Notes: a model not told the origin generated them from the sequence alone. 64,000 nt of DNA from Paraburkholderia xenovorans LB400 (GCF_000013645.1 NC_007951.1:4774001-4838000), one strand, 5' to 3'. Shown: positions 33,891 to 43,971, numbered from the stretch's first letter. Translations and numbers: made by a program.

Positions 33891-35432
33891 TCAATAAGCG
33901 CCGGACTTCTTGAAGTCTTTGAGCGCCGTGTGCAACAGGGCTTCGTCGTCCTTCGAGAGTTCCTTGGTGTCTTCGATGCGCTTGATCAGGTCAGCGTGTT
34001 TCGACTTCAGGTAGTCGCGCAGGCCCTTTTCGAACGGCAGCACTTGCGCAACTTCCAGATCGTCGAGGTAACCGTTGTTCGCTGCGAACAGCGCGACAGC
34101 CAGCTCCCACACTTGCAGCGGCTGATATTGCGGCTGCTTCAGCAGTTCCGTCACGCGGCGGCCGCGTTCCAGCTGCTTGCGGGTTGCTTCGTCGAGGTCC
34201 GAGGCGAACTGCGCGAATGCAGCCAGTTCACGGTACTGCGCGAGGTCGGTACGGATACCGCCCGACAGCTTCTTCACAACCTTCGTCTGAGCCGCACCAC
34301 CGACGCGCGACACCGACACGCCAGCGTTAATTGCCGGGCGGATACCTGCGTTGAAGAGGTCGGTTTCCAGGAAGATCTGGCCGTCGGTAATCGAGATCAC
34401 GTTCGTCGGAACGAAGGCGGTCACGTCGCCGGCTTGCGTTTCAATGACCGGCAGTGCCGTCAGCGAACCGCTCTTGCCCTTCACTTCACCATTCGTGAAC
34501 TTCTCGACGTAGTCTTCCGACACGCGAGCAGCGCGTTCCAACAGCCGCGAGTGCAGATAGAACACGTCGCCCGGGTACGCTTCACGGCCCGGCGGACGGC
34601 GCAGCAGCAGCGAGATCTGACGGTACGCCCAAGCCTGCTTGGTCAAGTCGTCGTAAACGATCAGCGCGTCCTGACCGCGGTCGCGGAAGTATTCACCCAT
34701 CGTGCAACCTGCATACGGCGCCAGGTACTGCATGGCAGCCGATTCCGAAGCCGAAGCGGCCACGACGATCGTGTATTCCAGCGCGCCGGTTTCTTCCAGC
34801 TTGCGCACCACGTTCATGATCGACGAAGCCTTCTGGCCGATCGCGACGTAGATACAGAAGAGGTTCTTGCCCTTCTGGTTGATGATCGTGTCGACTGCGA
34901 CCGCGGTCTTGCCGCACTGGCGGTCGCCGATGATCAGCTCACGCTGGCCACGGCCAACCGGCACCATCGCGTCGATCGACTTCAGACCGGTTTGGACCGG
35001 TTCCGAAACCGACTTACGCCAGATCACGCCCGGAGCAATCTTTTCGATTGCGTCGGTCTTCTTCGCGTTGATCGGGCCCTTGCCGTCGATCGGGTTGCCG
35101 AGTGCGTCGACCACGCGGCCGAGCAGTTCCGGGCCCACCGGCACTTCCAGAATGCGGCCGGTCGTCTTGACGACGTCGCCTTCCGAAATGTGTTCGTACT
35201 CACCCAGAATCACGGCGCCGACCGAGTCGCGCTCGAGGTTCAGTGCGAGACCGAAGGTGTTGCCCGGAAATTCGAGCATTTCGCCCTGCATCACTTCCGA
35301 CAGGCCGTGAATACGCACGATACCGTCGGTCACGGAGATCACAGTGCCCTGGTTGCGAACGTCTGCGCTCGCTTCAAGGCCCTGGATCCGGCTCTTGATC
35401 AGCTCGCTGATCTCAGAGGGATTGAGTTGCAT
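33891..35432 (-). CDS. atpA: ATP synthase F1 subunit alpha
   Basis: This 513-residue non-catalytic nucleotide-binding subunit has Walker A GDRQCGKTAVAVDTIINQ near residue 170 and begins MQLNPSEISELIKSRIQGLE, the segment that contacts delta. Arginine-finger region SVSRVGGAAQ is present. Length equals that of E. coli alpha (513). It follows atpH by 58 bases. Confidence 0.98.
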   Translation of the reverse strand: MQLNPSEISELIKSRIQGLEASADVRNQGTVISVTDGIVRIHGLSEVMQGEMLEFPGNTFGLALNLERDSVGAVILGEYEHISEGDVVKTTGRILEVPVGPELLGRVVDALGNPIDGKGPINAKKTDAIEKIAPGVIWRKSVSEPVQTGLKSIDAMVPVGRGQRELIIGDRQCGKTAVAVDTIINQKGKNLFCIYVAIGQKASSIMNVVRKLEETGALEYTIVVAASASESAAMQYLAPYAGCTMGEYFRDRGQDALIVYDDLTKQAWAYRQISLLLRRPPGREAYPGDVFYLHSRLLERAARVSEDYVEKFTNGEVKGKSGSLTALPVIETQAGDVTAFVPTNVISITDGQIFLETDLFNAGIRPAINAGVSVSRVGGAAQTKVVKKLSGGIRTDLAQYRELAAFAQFASDLDEATRKQLERGRRVTELLKQPQYQPLQVWELAVALFAANNGYLDDLEVAQVLPFEKGLRDYLKSKHADLIKRIEDTKELSKDDEALLHTALKDFKKSGAY

Positions 35433-35490
35433 TATTCGCTCCTGATAGTCAATTCTGTTGCGTGCCAGCCGCTTCAGCGCCTTAGGCGCT

Positions 35491-36030
35491 TCAGGCCGTC
35501 AGAGCCGTCTGCATGCTGGCAAGCCGCGCGCGGACCGAGGTATCGAGCACTTCGTCGCCGACCGTTACGCGCACGCCGCCGATCAACGACGAGTCGACTT
35601 CAACCGTCGGCTTCAGCTTGCGTTTGAACTTACGTTCGAGACTTGCGACGAGGTCATTCAACTGTGCGCCTTCGAGCGGGAATGCGCTGACAATCAGCAC
35701 ATCGGCCGCCCCTTCGCGGGCGTTCTTCAACTCTTCGAACTGCACGGCGATTTCCGGCAGCAAGGGCAGGCGATGGTTGTCCACCAGCATTTGCACCAGA
35801 TTCTTCGCTTGCGCGTTGTCCTTGAGCGGCGACTTGACCGCGGTGAGCAGCAGTTCGCTGACCTGGGCGCGGCTTACTTTCGGGCTCGAGGCGATCGACA
35901 GCACTTCGGGCAGACGCGCAACCTGTGCCAGCTCCTGCACGAGCGTGGACCAGGCGGCGATGTCACCAGCTTCGGCCACGCCAAACAGCGCTTCTGCGTA
36001 CGGACGGGCGATGGTTGCAAGTTCGGCCAT
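35491..36030 (-). CDS. atpH: ATP synthase F1 subunit delta
   Basis: This 179-residue peripheral-stalk subunit joins the top of alpha to subunit b. It has the N-terminal six-helix domain (ARPYAEALFGVAE) and the C-terminal VEVDSSLIGGVRVTVGDEVLDTSV block typical of OSCP/delta. It follows atpF by two bases, so translation is likely coupled. Confidence 0.97.
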   Translation of the reverse strand: MAELATIARPYAEALFGVAEAGDIAAWSTLVQELAQVARLPEVLSIASSPKVSRAQVSELLLTAVKSPLKDNAQAKNLVQMLVDNHRLPLLPEIAVQFEELKNAREGAADVLIVSAFPLEGAQLNDLVASLERKFKRKLKPTVEVDSSLIGGVRVTVGDEVLDTSVRARLASMQTALTA

Positions 36031-36032
36031 GA

Positions 36033-36503
36033 TCAGAGCTCGGCTTTCAGTTGATTCAGCAGGTCAGCGTGAGCTGCCTGGTCGACTTCGCGCTTCAGGA
36101 TCTGTTCAGCGCCCTTCACAGCGAGTGCGGCGACTTCGCCGCGCAGCGTTTCGCGCGCTTTCACGACTTGCTGTTCCGCGTCTGCCTTCGCTTGCGCGAT
36201 GATGCGAGCGGCTTCAGCCTGTGCTTGAGCCTTGATTTCGTCAGCGACTGCCACAGCGCGCTTTTCTGCGTCAGCAACACGTTGCTGACCGTCGTTGCGT
36301 GCCTGAGCGAGTTCCTGGTCGACGCGCTTGTGAGCGGCTTCGAGTTCTGCCTTGCCCTTTTCAGCAGCCGACAAACCGTCAGCAATCTTCTTCGAGCGCT
36401 CGTCGAGGGCGTTGATCAGCGGCGGCCACACGAACTTCATCGTGAACCACGCGAGGATCAGGAACACGACCATTTGCGCAAACAGGGTTGCGTTGAGATT
36501 CAC
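36033..36503 (-). CDS. atpF: ATP synthase Fo subunit b
   Basis: This 156-residue stator subunit has one N-terminal membrane span (TLFAQMVVFLILAWFTMKFV) and a long charged, Ala-rich helix that dimerises as a coiled coil up to delta. Length equals the E. coli protein (156). Confidence 0.97.
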   Translation of the reverse strand: MNLNATLFAQMVVFLILAWFTMKFVWPPLINALDERSKKIADGLSAAEKGKAELEAAHKRVDQELAQARNDGQQRVADAEKRAVAVADEIKAQAQAEAARIIAQAKADAEQQVVKARETLRGEVAALAVKGAEQILKREVDQAAHADLLNQLKAEL

Positions 36504-36641
36504 GGTGTTTCCTTAAACGTTGCTAGTTCGGAAAGTGAAACGGCAAGGCGCTCATCGATTCTGTATTCGATCAGCGCCCGAGTGCCCGTTCCGCCCTGCG
36601 CCCTCACTAGTTATAGCTCAGGCGCAAACTTCCGAGGAACC

Positions 36642-36911
36642 TCAGCCTGCCAGCTTCGACAGCAGCGGGTTCGCGAACGCAAACAGCATTGCCACACCAA
36701 CGCCAATCAGGAACGCCGCATCGATCAGACCAGCCAGCAGGAACATCTTGGTTTGCAGCGGGTTCATCAGTTCAGGCTGACGTGCACATGCTTCGATGTA
36801 CTTGCCGCCCATCAGGCCGATACCGATACAGGCGCCGATTGCACCCAGGCCGATGATGATGCCGATACCGATGGCGGTCAGACCCTGGATGTTGGCGATG
36901 AAAGCTTGCAT
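36642..36911 (-). CDS. atpE: ATP synthase Fo subunit c
   Basis: This 89-residue hairpin of two membrane helices forms the proton-driven ring. Helix 1 has the glycine-rich GIGIIIGLGAIGACIGIG; the polar loop is ARQPEL; helix 2 carries the proton-binding Asp64 in GLIDAAFLIGVG. I choose ATG 36911 because AGGAG sits 5 bases upstream; an in-frame GTG two codons earlier overlaps that ribosome site. Confidence 0.97.
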   Translation of the reverse strand: MQAFIANIQGLTAIGIGIIIGLGAIGACIGIGLMGGKYIEACARQPELMNPLQTKMFLLAGLIDAAFLIGVGVAMLFAFANPLLSKLAG

Positions 36912-36994
36912 GATCACTCCTTTGTGAAAAGTCTTTTAGAACTGGTTGGAACTGGGATTTAAAAAACTACGATTCTTTTTGCCGACGGCGCAGT

Positions 36995-37846
36995 TTAGTG
37001 CGTGTCGTGTGCCTGGCCGATGTACACCAGCGTCAGCATCATGAAAATGAACGCCTGCAGCAGAACGATCAGGATGTGGAAAATTGCCCACACGCTGCCG
37101 GCGATCACGTGGCCGATGAAGCCAAGCACCGTCGTGTCCGCGCCGAAGCTCCAGATGCTGCCGAGCAGGGCAATCAGCAGGAACAACAGTTCGCCCGCGT
37201 ACATGTTGCCGAACAGCCGCATGCCGAGCGAGACCGTCTTCGCGACGAACTCGATGATGTTCAGTGCAAGGTTCGGGATCCACAAGAGCGGATGCGCGCC
37301 GAACGGAGCGGACAGCAGTTCATGCACGAAGCCGCCGGCGCCCTTGATCTTGAAGTTGTAGTAAATCATCAGCGCGAACACGCCGAGTGCGATGCCGAGC
37401 GTACCGTTCAGGTCGGCGGTCGGCACGATGCGGTGGTGCGGGATGACTTCGGACAGACCCAGCCAGCCAATCACGTGGCCCGGCAGGTCGACAGGGATAA
37501 AGTCGAGCGAGTTCATCAGCGCGACCCAGACGAACACGGTCAGGGCCAGCGGTGCGATGAAGGTACGCGAGCCGTGGATCATCGACTTCGATTGATCCTC
37601 GACCATTTCGACCAGCATTTCGATCGCGCACTGGAAACGGCCCGGCACGCCGGACGTTGCCTTGCGAGCAGCGAGATGCAGGATGAAGATCGTGGCCAGA
37701 CCGCAAACGATCGACCAGAAAAGGGTGTCCAGATTCCACACGTGAATGTCGAAAATCGACGTCTGGTGCGCGGTGGAAAAGTTCTGCAAGTGGTGCGCGA
37801 TGTACTCGGACGGATCCATTGCGCGCGTGCCTTCGCTAGCTGCCAT
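36995..37846 (-). CDS. atpB: ATP synthase Fo subunit a
   Basis: This 283-residue multi-span subunit forms the two proton half-channels against the c-ring. The essential Arg lies in VSLGMRLFGNMYAGELLF. Other spans include TLFWSIVCGLATIFILHLA and FILIVLLQAFIFMMLTLVYIG-like segments near the C-terminus. Start is ATG 37846 (MAASEGTRAMDPSEY); an upstream in-frame ATG at 37900 would add 18 residues without family support. Confidence 0.96.
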   Translation of the reverse strand: MAASEGTRAMDPSEYIAHHLQNFSTAHQTSIFDIHVWNLDTLFWSIVCGLATIFILHLAARKATSGVPGRFQCAIEMLVEMVEDQSKSMIHGSRTFIAPLALTVFVWVALMNSLDFIPVDLPGHVIGWLGLSEVIPHHRIVPTADLNGTLGIALGVFALMIYYNFKIKGAGGFVHELLSAPFGAHPLLWIPNLALNIIEFVAKTVSLGMRLFGNMYAGELLFLLIALLGSIWSFGADTTVLGFIGHVIAGSVWAIFHILIVLLQAFIFMMLTLVYIGQAHDTH

Positions 37847-38022
37847 ATCGTTAAAGCCACCCAAATTGTCGAAAATCGTCTTAGGCCGCTCCCGCTGCAA
37901 TTCTGTATTGCGGGAACACGCCGGGTGCGGACCGTGTCATATCCGCACACCTGTTGCCGGCGCTGTGCGCCAGCCTGAATTCTTTGCTGCTACTTTTTTG
38001 CTGCCACTTTTGTGCTGCTACC

Positions 38023-38568
38023 TTAGCGCCATGCCAAGGCAATCCAGTACGTCTTGAGCGCGATGAGGTAAGTCACGAGCAGCGGAACCCAACGTACGTC
38101 GTGATACCAGAAGGCGATGGCTACAAACATCGCGATCGTTGTCCCCATTTTGAGCGCTTCGCCGATCATCCAGCTCATGACTGTTTCAGCGCCGCTCAGC
38201 GTTCTAAGCCGTGCCGCGAACAACGCGCCCGGCACCCAGCAGATCGCTCCCCCCAGGAACGCGGACAGCGCAGCAGCGCCCGGCGGCTTGTAAAACAGCC
38301 ACCACACCAGCGTAGCACCCAGGGACAAGGCCATTTGCGCCGCCACGACCTTGAAAGGCGTAACGCGCGATGGACGGCTCACGTCGGGACCAAACAGCTT
38401 CTCAGCTTCAGCCCGCGTGAGCGGAACGATATTGTTATCTTGCTGCTCGACATCCCACGCTTCGTCAGGTGCCGCTTGCTGACCGGTGGACGCAACGGAA
38501 GCTTTGCGTTCAGCGCGGTGTTCGTCGTGCCCATTCTTCGGCGCTTGATTCGACGTTTTGACCGCCAT
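38023..38568 (-). CDS. atpI: ATP synthase subunit I (AtpI)
   Basis: This 181-residue protein has a hydrophilic N-terminal half and about four membrane spans (VVAAQMALSLGATLVWWLF, LSAFLGGAICWVPGALFAA, MGTTIAMFVAIAFWY, VPLLVTYLIALKTYWIAL). AtpI helps assemble the c-ring. It is the first gene of the operon, immediately after a consensus promoter; the gap to atpB is 176 bases. Confidence 0.92.
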   Translation of the reverse strand: MAVKTSNQAPKNGHDEHRAERKASVASTGQQAAPDEAWDVEQQDNNIVPLTRAEAEKLFGPDVSRPSRVTPFKVVAAQMALSLGATLVWWLFYKPPGAAALSAFLGGAICWVPGALFAARLRTLSGAETVMSWMIGEALKMGTTIAMFVAIAFWYHDVRWVPLLVTYLIALKTYWIALAWR

Positions 38569-38647
38569 CGCAGTGTTCCGAAAGTCTTGTTCCAGCCCGC
38601 GAGCTTACGTTGCGCTTACGGGGTTCCCGTGCAATTAAATCCGGGCG

Positions 38648-38676
38648 ATTGTAAGCGATAGTTGCAGGCAATTCAA
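38648..38676 (-). promoter_or_regulatory. Sigma-70-type promoter of the atp operon
   Basis: On the minus strand TTGAAT (38671-38676) is followed, after 17 bases, by TACAAT (38648-38653). Transcription would start near 38641, about 70 bases before the atpI ATG. Confidence 0.7.
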
Positions 38677-39411
38677 GACTTTAGGCCGTTCAATAACCAG
38701 CGTGAAAAGCCTCTTCACGATGCGGGAGCAACCGTCTGGCGAGACGAAAGACGTCAAATGTAAGGCTGTAGGGGTGCACCAAAACATGCGGTTTGGATGG
38801 AGTGAGTTCGCGCCCGTCGACAGGTCGTTTTAACGTCGCAGCAGACGTCTCGAAAATGCAACAAACGTCTATTTTTGCCTGCGCGAGTGGACATAACGGC
38901 CGGTGCCGGGTAAGCGGCGATCGGTGTGCTCTGATCGACAGTCTCGCGCATGACTTCGACAAGGGAGAACGGCGTAAAGGACGTCGGTCGCACCGAATGA
39001 GTGCGCTTGAGAAGGACAGCTTCTGCTTTCACATTGCGCGTCAGGCCGCACCCTGCTTTGTGAACCTGTCTTATCGCGCGGACACAGCGAACTGGACGCT
39101 GGACGCTTTGCAAGCCAGATGCGATTCAGACGGGAGATGCGCCGTATTGGACCTCAGGCGTCGACGGATAGATATTTCAGCGATCCTGATTATGTGCGGT
39201 GGAGTTTATTTAGGAATCCATCAAATATCGATCGCTGATTTGTTCCTGAATCTTTTACAGGCGACGCTATGTGCGTTTGCTGGCCCCGCCTCGACTACGA
39301 AAGCGGCACCACAACGCCTACTGTCCAGCACACCCATAGCGCGCCAACAGCTTGCGATCTGCACAGAGCCTCATCGCAAGACTTTGACACCGCTCACATT
39401 CACCGCGCCAG
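38677..39411. other. Gap between atpI promoter and parB
   Basis: I see no supported gene in about 735 bases. A plus-strand ORF (38793-39515) runs through but overlaps the end of parB and has no recognisable domain. Part of it (39180-39260) encodes a hydrophobic stretch and is AT-richer. A 9-bp inverted repeat, TCAGCGATC (39177-39185) and GATCGCTGA (39230-39238), lies there. It could be a decayed gene or regulatory DNA. Confidence 0.4.
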
Positions 39412-40299
39412 TCAGGCAGTGGCGTTGCCGCGCAATCGCACCAGAATGCCTTCCAGTGCGTCCAGATCGCCGAAGTCGACCAGCACCTGCCCGCGCCCAC
39501 GTCGGCCGAGTTTGATCTTGACCGTCGCCGCCAGCAAGTCCGACAACTCTTCTTCGAGTCGTCGCGTATCGCGGCCACCGTCCGGATTCGCACGCGCCTT
39601 CACCGCTGGCACTGTCCTGGTCGTTGTCGTTACCAGTTTTTCGGTTTCGCGCACCGACATGCGTTTGTTGACGACCTGGTTGGCCAGCGTGATCTGTGTC
39701 GCGGCATCGACCGCCAGCAGCGCGCGCGCATGCCCCATGTCGAGATCGCCGGCCAGCAGCATGGTCTGTACAGGCGACGCCAGATTGAGCAGGCGCAACA
39801 GATTCGATACCGCGGACCGCGAACGGCCGACCGATTCCGCAGCCTGCTCGTGCGTGAAATTGAATTCGTCGAGCAAGCGCTGGATGCCTTGTGCTTCTTC
39901 CAGCGGATTCAGATCTTCGCGCTGAATGTTCTCGATCAGCGCCATCGCGGCGGCGGCCTGGTCCGGTACGTTCTTCACCAGCACCGGCACTTCGTCGAGG
40001 CCAGCAAGACGTGCCGCGCGAAAACGCCGCTCGCCGGCAATGATCTCGTACTTGTCCGCGGACACGGGGCGCACGAGAATCGGCTGCATCAACCCCTGCG
40101 CACGAATGCTGGCCGCCAGCTCCTGCAACGCGCCTTCGTCCATACGCGTGCGCGGCTGGTATTTGCCCGCCTGCAACTTGCTGAGCGGCAGCACGTGCGG
40201 CGCGCCCTCGATCGCCACAGCCTCGGTAATGTCGGCACTGCCGCCCAGCAATGCCTCCAGACCGCGCCCCAATCCCTTCTTTCTCGCTACTGCGTTCAT
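39412..40299 (-). CDS. parB: Chromosome partitioning protein ParB
   Basis: This 295-residue CTP-dependent DNA clamp binds parS and spreads. It begins MNAVARKKGLGRGLEALLGG. The N-terminal CTPase/ParB domain has GERRFRAARLAGLDEVPVLV, followed by IENIQREDLNPLEEAQGIQRL and a helix-turn-helix TQEQ-type segment FTHEQAAESVGRSRSAVSNLLRL for parS recognition; the C-terminal part dimerises. The gene lies 18 bases after parA. Its sites are at 42399 and 43951. Confidence 0.97.
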   Translation of the reverse strand: MNAVARKKGLGRGLEALLGGSADITEAVAIEGAPHVLPLSKLQAGKYQPRTRMDEGALQELAASIRAQGLMQPILVRPVSADKYEIIAGERRFRAARLAGLDEVPVLVKNVPDQAAAAMALIENIQREDLNPLEEAQGIQRLLDEFNFTHEQAAESVGRSRSAVSNLLRLLNLASPVQTMLLAGDLDMGHARALLAVDAATQITLANQVVNKRMSVRETEKLVTTTTRTVPAVKARANPDGGRDTRRLEEELSDLLAATVKIKLGRRGRGQVLVDFGDLDALEGILVRLRGNATA

Positions 40300-40317
40300 C
40301 GTGCTTCCTCGATCCGC

Positions 40318-41109
40318 TTAGGATGCCTGGGGCGCGTCATTCAATGCGCGCACCCGCTCAATCATTTCCGCGCCGAACTGCACGTATGCCTGCGCGCCGC
40401 GTGACGCCCTGTCGAATACCACGCCCGGCAAACCATAGCTGGGCGCCTCGGCAAGACGTACGTTACGCGGAATCACGACGTCGAACACCTTGTCGCCAAA
40501 ATGCTCTTTCAGTTGATCCGAGACTTGCTGTTGCAACGTAATGCGCGGATCGAACATCACGCGCAGCAGGCCGATTACTTTCAGATCCCGATTCAGGTTG
40601 GCGTGCACCTGTTTGATCGTATTGACCAGGTCCGACAGACCTTCTAGCGCGAAGTACTCGCACTGCATCGGAATCACAACGCCGTGTGCAGCGCACAGGC
40701 CATTGAGCGTCAGCAGCGACAAAGCCGGCGGACAGTCGATCAGCACAAAATCGTATTCGTTTTCGACTGCCGAGAGCGCGACCTTCAATTGACGCTCGCG
40801 GTTCTGCACGCTGACCAGTTCGACCTCGGCGCCCGCGAGTTCGCGGTTCGCCGGCAGCACGTCATAACCGACGGCCTCCGGCCGCACTCGCGCATCGGCC
40901 ACCGCGACGCCGTCCACCAGCACTTCGTAGACGGTGTTGGTGCACGCAGCCTTATCGATCCCACTGCCCATCGTGGCGTTGCCCTGCGGGTCCAGATCGA
41001 TGAGAAGGACTCGCTGTCCCTGCGCTGCCAGGCTCGCGGCCAGATTGACTGCGGTCGTCGTCTTGCCGACGCCGCCCTTCTGGTTCGCAACGCAGAAGAT
41101 TTTTGCCAT
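40318..41109 (-). CDS. parA: Chromosome partitioning ATPase ParA (Soj)
   Basis: This 263-residue deviant-Walker ATPase binds DNA non-specifically and drives separation of ParB-parS complexes. The N-terminus reads MAKIFCVANQKGGVGKTTT with Lys11 (signature) and Lys16, then LIDLDPQGNAT and DCPPALSLL. It lacks the extra N-terminal HTH of plasmid ParA, as expected for chromosomal Soj. Confidence 0.97.
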   Translation of the reverse strand: MAKIFCVANQKGGVGKTTTAVNLAASLAAQGQRVLLIDLDPQGNATMGSGIDKAACTNTVYEVLVDGVAVADARVRPEAVGYDVLPANRELAGAEVELVSVQNRERQLKVALSAVENEYDFVLIDCPPALSLLTLNGLCAAHGVVIPMQCEYFALEGLSDLVNTIKQVHANLNRDLKVIGLLRVMFDPRITLQQQVSDQLKEHFGDKVFDVVIPRNVRLAEAPSYGLPGVVFDRASRGAQAYVQFGAEMIERVRALNDAPQAS

Positions 41110-41193
41110 CGTTGGTGTGTCCCTTTTGCTGCCTGGATGAAGTGAAAATCGTGTGTGATACCGGATGCGGCTGTGAGCAGTCTGCGCCAGGCG

Positions 41194-41877
41194 CTAGCCG
41201 CCGGCATCCACCACAACCTTGATCAGGTGCCGTTCTGCGTCGAGCGACGGCACATTCAGTCGAATGACCTGTTCCACGTGGGCGCCCGCCGGTAAACGCT
41301 CGATCTCGCCGTCTGGGCGTACGCCTTTCATGGCCCAGATCGCACCCTGCTCCGCAACCAGATGACGGGCCAGTGTAACGAAATCGGCGAGTTCTGCGAA
41401 TGCACGCGAGACAATTACGTCGAACTTCGCCGGTACTTCGGCGCCCGGCTGCAAACTCTCGACCCGACCGGTTACCACCGAGAGATTCGCGAGCCCTAGC
41501 TCGGCCTTTCCCTGAGCCTGAAAGGCTGTCTTTTTATGAACGATGTCGTTCACGGTAACGGTCCATTCGGGCAGAACAATCGCCAGCACGATGCCCGGCA
41601 GACCACCGCCGGAACCGACGTCGAGTACCGAGGACGGCCCAAGCGGCGCGAGATGCGGCACGATCGAAAGCGAATCCAGAATGTGTTGAATCAGCATCTG
41701 CCGTGGATCGCGAATTGCCGTCAGGTTGTAGACGGCATTCCACTTCGCCAGCAACGCAACGTAGTCAAGCAGCTTGCCGAGTTGCGCATCGCTCAGGGCG
41801 AGGCCGAGTTCGCGAACACCGTCCGCCAGCAGTGGCTCCAACGCCTCCCTGCCGCTTCCCTTCTGGCTTACCGTCAT
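41194..41877 (-). CDS. rsmG: 16S rRNA (guanine-N7) methyltransferase RsmG (GidB)
   Basis: This 227-residue SAM-dependent enzyme methylates G527 of 16S rRNA. The SAM motif is [31 protein letters not shown] and [11 protein letters not shown] are also typical. It overlaps the mnmG stop by four bases (ATGA), which suggests coupled translation. Confidence 0.96.
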
Positions 41878-43832
41878 TGCGTCACCGGCGCGCTGTCGGT
41901 GCCCGACTCGGCGGGCTTCGTCGGGCGACGACCCAAGCCGCGCTTCAGATGGACCATCAGCAAGGAAATGGCCGCCGGCGTAATACCCGAAATACGCGAC
42001 GCCTGGCCGATGGTTTCGGGGCGAAACTGCGTCAATTTTTGCCGTGCTTCGAACGAGAGCCCTCTGACTTCCGCGTAATCCAGCCCTTCGGGCAGACGCG
42101 TACTTTCGTGCGCCTCATTTCGCTCGATTTCACCCGCCTGGCGGTCGATGTAGCCCTGATATTTGATGCCAATCTCGATCTGTTCCTTGATCTGCGCGAG
42201 CAGCACGTCGTCTTCGGCCAAGGTTTCAGGCGCGGCGCACGCGCCGGCACGCAACGCGCAAACGCCGTCGTACGACACACCCGGGCGGCGCAGCAGATCC
42301 GCCAGACTATATTCGTGATCGATTGGCTTGCCGAGCAGCGCTGTGGCCTCGTCGGCGGATAACGTCTTAGGATTGACCCATGTCGTGCGAAGCCGCTCTG
42401 TTTCACGTGAAACAGCGTCGCGCTTACGGCTGAAGGCATCCCAGCGAACGTCGTCGACCACACCCAACTCACGGCCAATCTCGGTGAGACGCATATCCGC
42501 ATTGTCTTCGCGCAGACTCAGACGATATTCGGCACGGCTCGTGAACATCCGATACGGTTCAGACACGCCGCGCGTCACCAAATCGTCGACCAAGACGCCA
42601 AGGTAAGCCTGATCGCGGCGCGGGCACCATGCTTCCTTGCCCTGCACATACAGGCCCGCGTTGATGCCGGCCAGCAGACCCTGCGCTGCTGCCTCTTCAT
42701 AGCCGGTCGTGCCGTTGATCTGGCCGGCAAAAAAGAGCCCACTGATAACCTTGGTTTCGAGCGAAGCCTTCAACCCACGCGGATCGAAGTAGTCGTATTC
42801 GATCGCATAGCCCGGTCTCAGGATGTGCGCATGCTCCAAACCTCGCATCGAGCGGACCAGTTCCAGTTGAACGTCGAACGGCAGACTCGTGGAGATTCCA
42901 TTCGGATAGAACTCGTTCGTGGTCAGCCCTTCTGGCTCGAGGAAGATCTGATGTGACTCCTTTGAAGCGAATCGGTGAATCTTGTCCTCGATCGATGGGC
43001 AATAGCGTGGCCCCACCCCCTCGATCACCCCGGTGTACATAGGCGAACGGTCCAGTCCGCCACGGATGATGTCGTGCGTCCGCGCGTTCGTGTGCGTAAC
43101 CCAGCACGGCACCTGCCGCGGATGCTGCTCGACGCGCCCGAGGAACGAGAACACCGGCACCGGATCCAGATCGCCCGGCTGCTCTTCGAGTTGCGAAAAA
43201 TCGATCGTGCGGCCATCGATACGCGGCGGCGTCCCCGTCTTGAGACGGCCTTGCGGCAACTTCAATTCCTTCAGACGCGCCGACAACGAAACCGCCGCCG
43301 GATCACCGGCGCGGCCGCCGGTATAGTTGTTCAACCCCACGTGAATTTTGCCGTCGAGGAACGTGCCTGCCGTCAAAACCACGGCGCGCCCGCGGAAACG
43401 AATTCCCACCTGCGTCACAGCGCCGACGACGCGGTCGCCCTCCACCATCAGATCGTCAACCGCTTGCTGGAACAGCCACAGGTTTGGCTGATTTTCGAGC
43501 CGGTGCCGGATAGCCTGCTTGTACAGCAGACGGTCAGCCTGAGCGCGCGTTGCACGTACAGCCGGGCCTTTCGACGAATTCAGGATGCGGAACTGGATGC
43601 CGCCCTCGTCCGTCGCGGCCGCCATTGCGCCGCCGAGCGCGTCGACTTCCTTGACCAGATGGCCTTTGCCAATGCCGCCAATCGACGGATTGCAGCTCAT
43701 CTGGCCGAGGGTTTCGATGTTGTGGGTCAGCAGGAGCGTCGTATTGCCCATGCGAGCTGAAGCCAACGCGGCTTCCGTGCCGGCATGACCGCCGCCGACG
43801 ACGATTACGTCAAATTCTGTGGGAAAGAGCAT
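41874..43832 (-). CDS. mnmG: tRNA uridine-5-carboxymethylaminomethyl modification enzyme MnmG (GidA)
   Basis: This 652-residue FAD protein works with MnmE to modify the wobble uridine of several tRNAs. The N-terminal dinucleotide site is [17 protein letters not shown], with [18 protein letters not shown] and [17 protein letters not shown]. Start ATG 43832 (MLFPTEFD) is preferred; the frame also has an upstream GTG at 43844. A perfect parS site is embedded in the coding sequence at 42399-42414. Confidence 0.97.
42399..42414. promoter_or_regulatory. parS site inside mnmG
   Basis: The 16-bp palindrome TGTTTCACGTGAAACA is an exact match to the consensus chromosomal ParB-binding site. It lies in the 3' third of mnmG, 2.1 kb from parB. 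Confidence 0.93.
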
Positions 43833-43887
43833 CGCGGATCTCACGCCAGGTCATCGCGTGAGCCTTTCAAAGGAAATGTATGGGCGA

Positions 43888-43893
43888 ATTATA
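43888..43893 (-). promoter_or_regulatory. -10 box of the mnmG promoter
   Basis: On the minus strand a perfect TATAAT lies about 55 bases upstream of the mnmG start. No good -35 is seen at 17 bases. It would drive mnmG-rsmG-parA-parB. Confidence 0.45.
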
Positions 43894-43938
43894 ACGGGTT
43901 CGGTTTAGGCCCGAATTTCGTCCGAATGGCCAACCCAT

Positions 43939-43971
43939 AAAAAAACGGTGTGTTTCACGTGAAACACACCG
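43939..43971 (-). terminator. parS palindrome doubling as intrinsic terminator
   Basis: The perfect 26-bp palindrome 43946-43971 contains the parS core TGTTTCACGTGAAACA at 43951-43966. On the minus strand its 11-bp stem with an ACGT loop is followed by seven T residues (43945 to 43939). It therefore has the form of an intrinsic terminator for the liv operon whose last gene stops at 44006, and is also a consensus ParB site. Confidence 0.8.

Noticed and set aside
38793..39515. Plus-strand 240-codon open frame in the atpI-parB gap
   Set aside because: It overlaps the end of parB, lacks a clear ribosome site and has no domain; retained only as a note on the gap.
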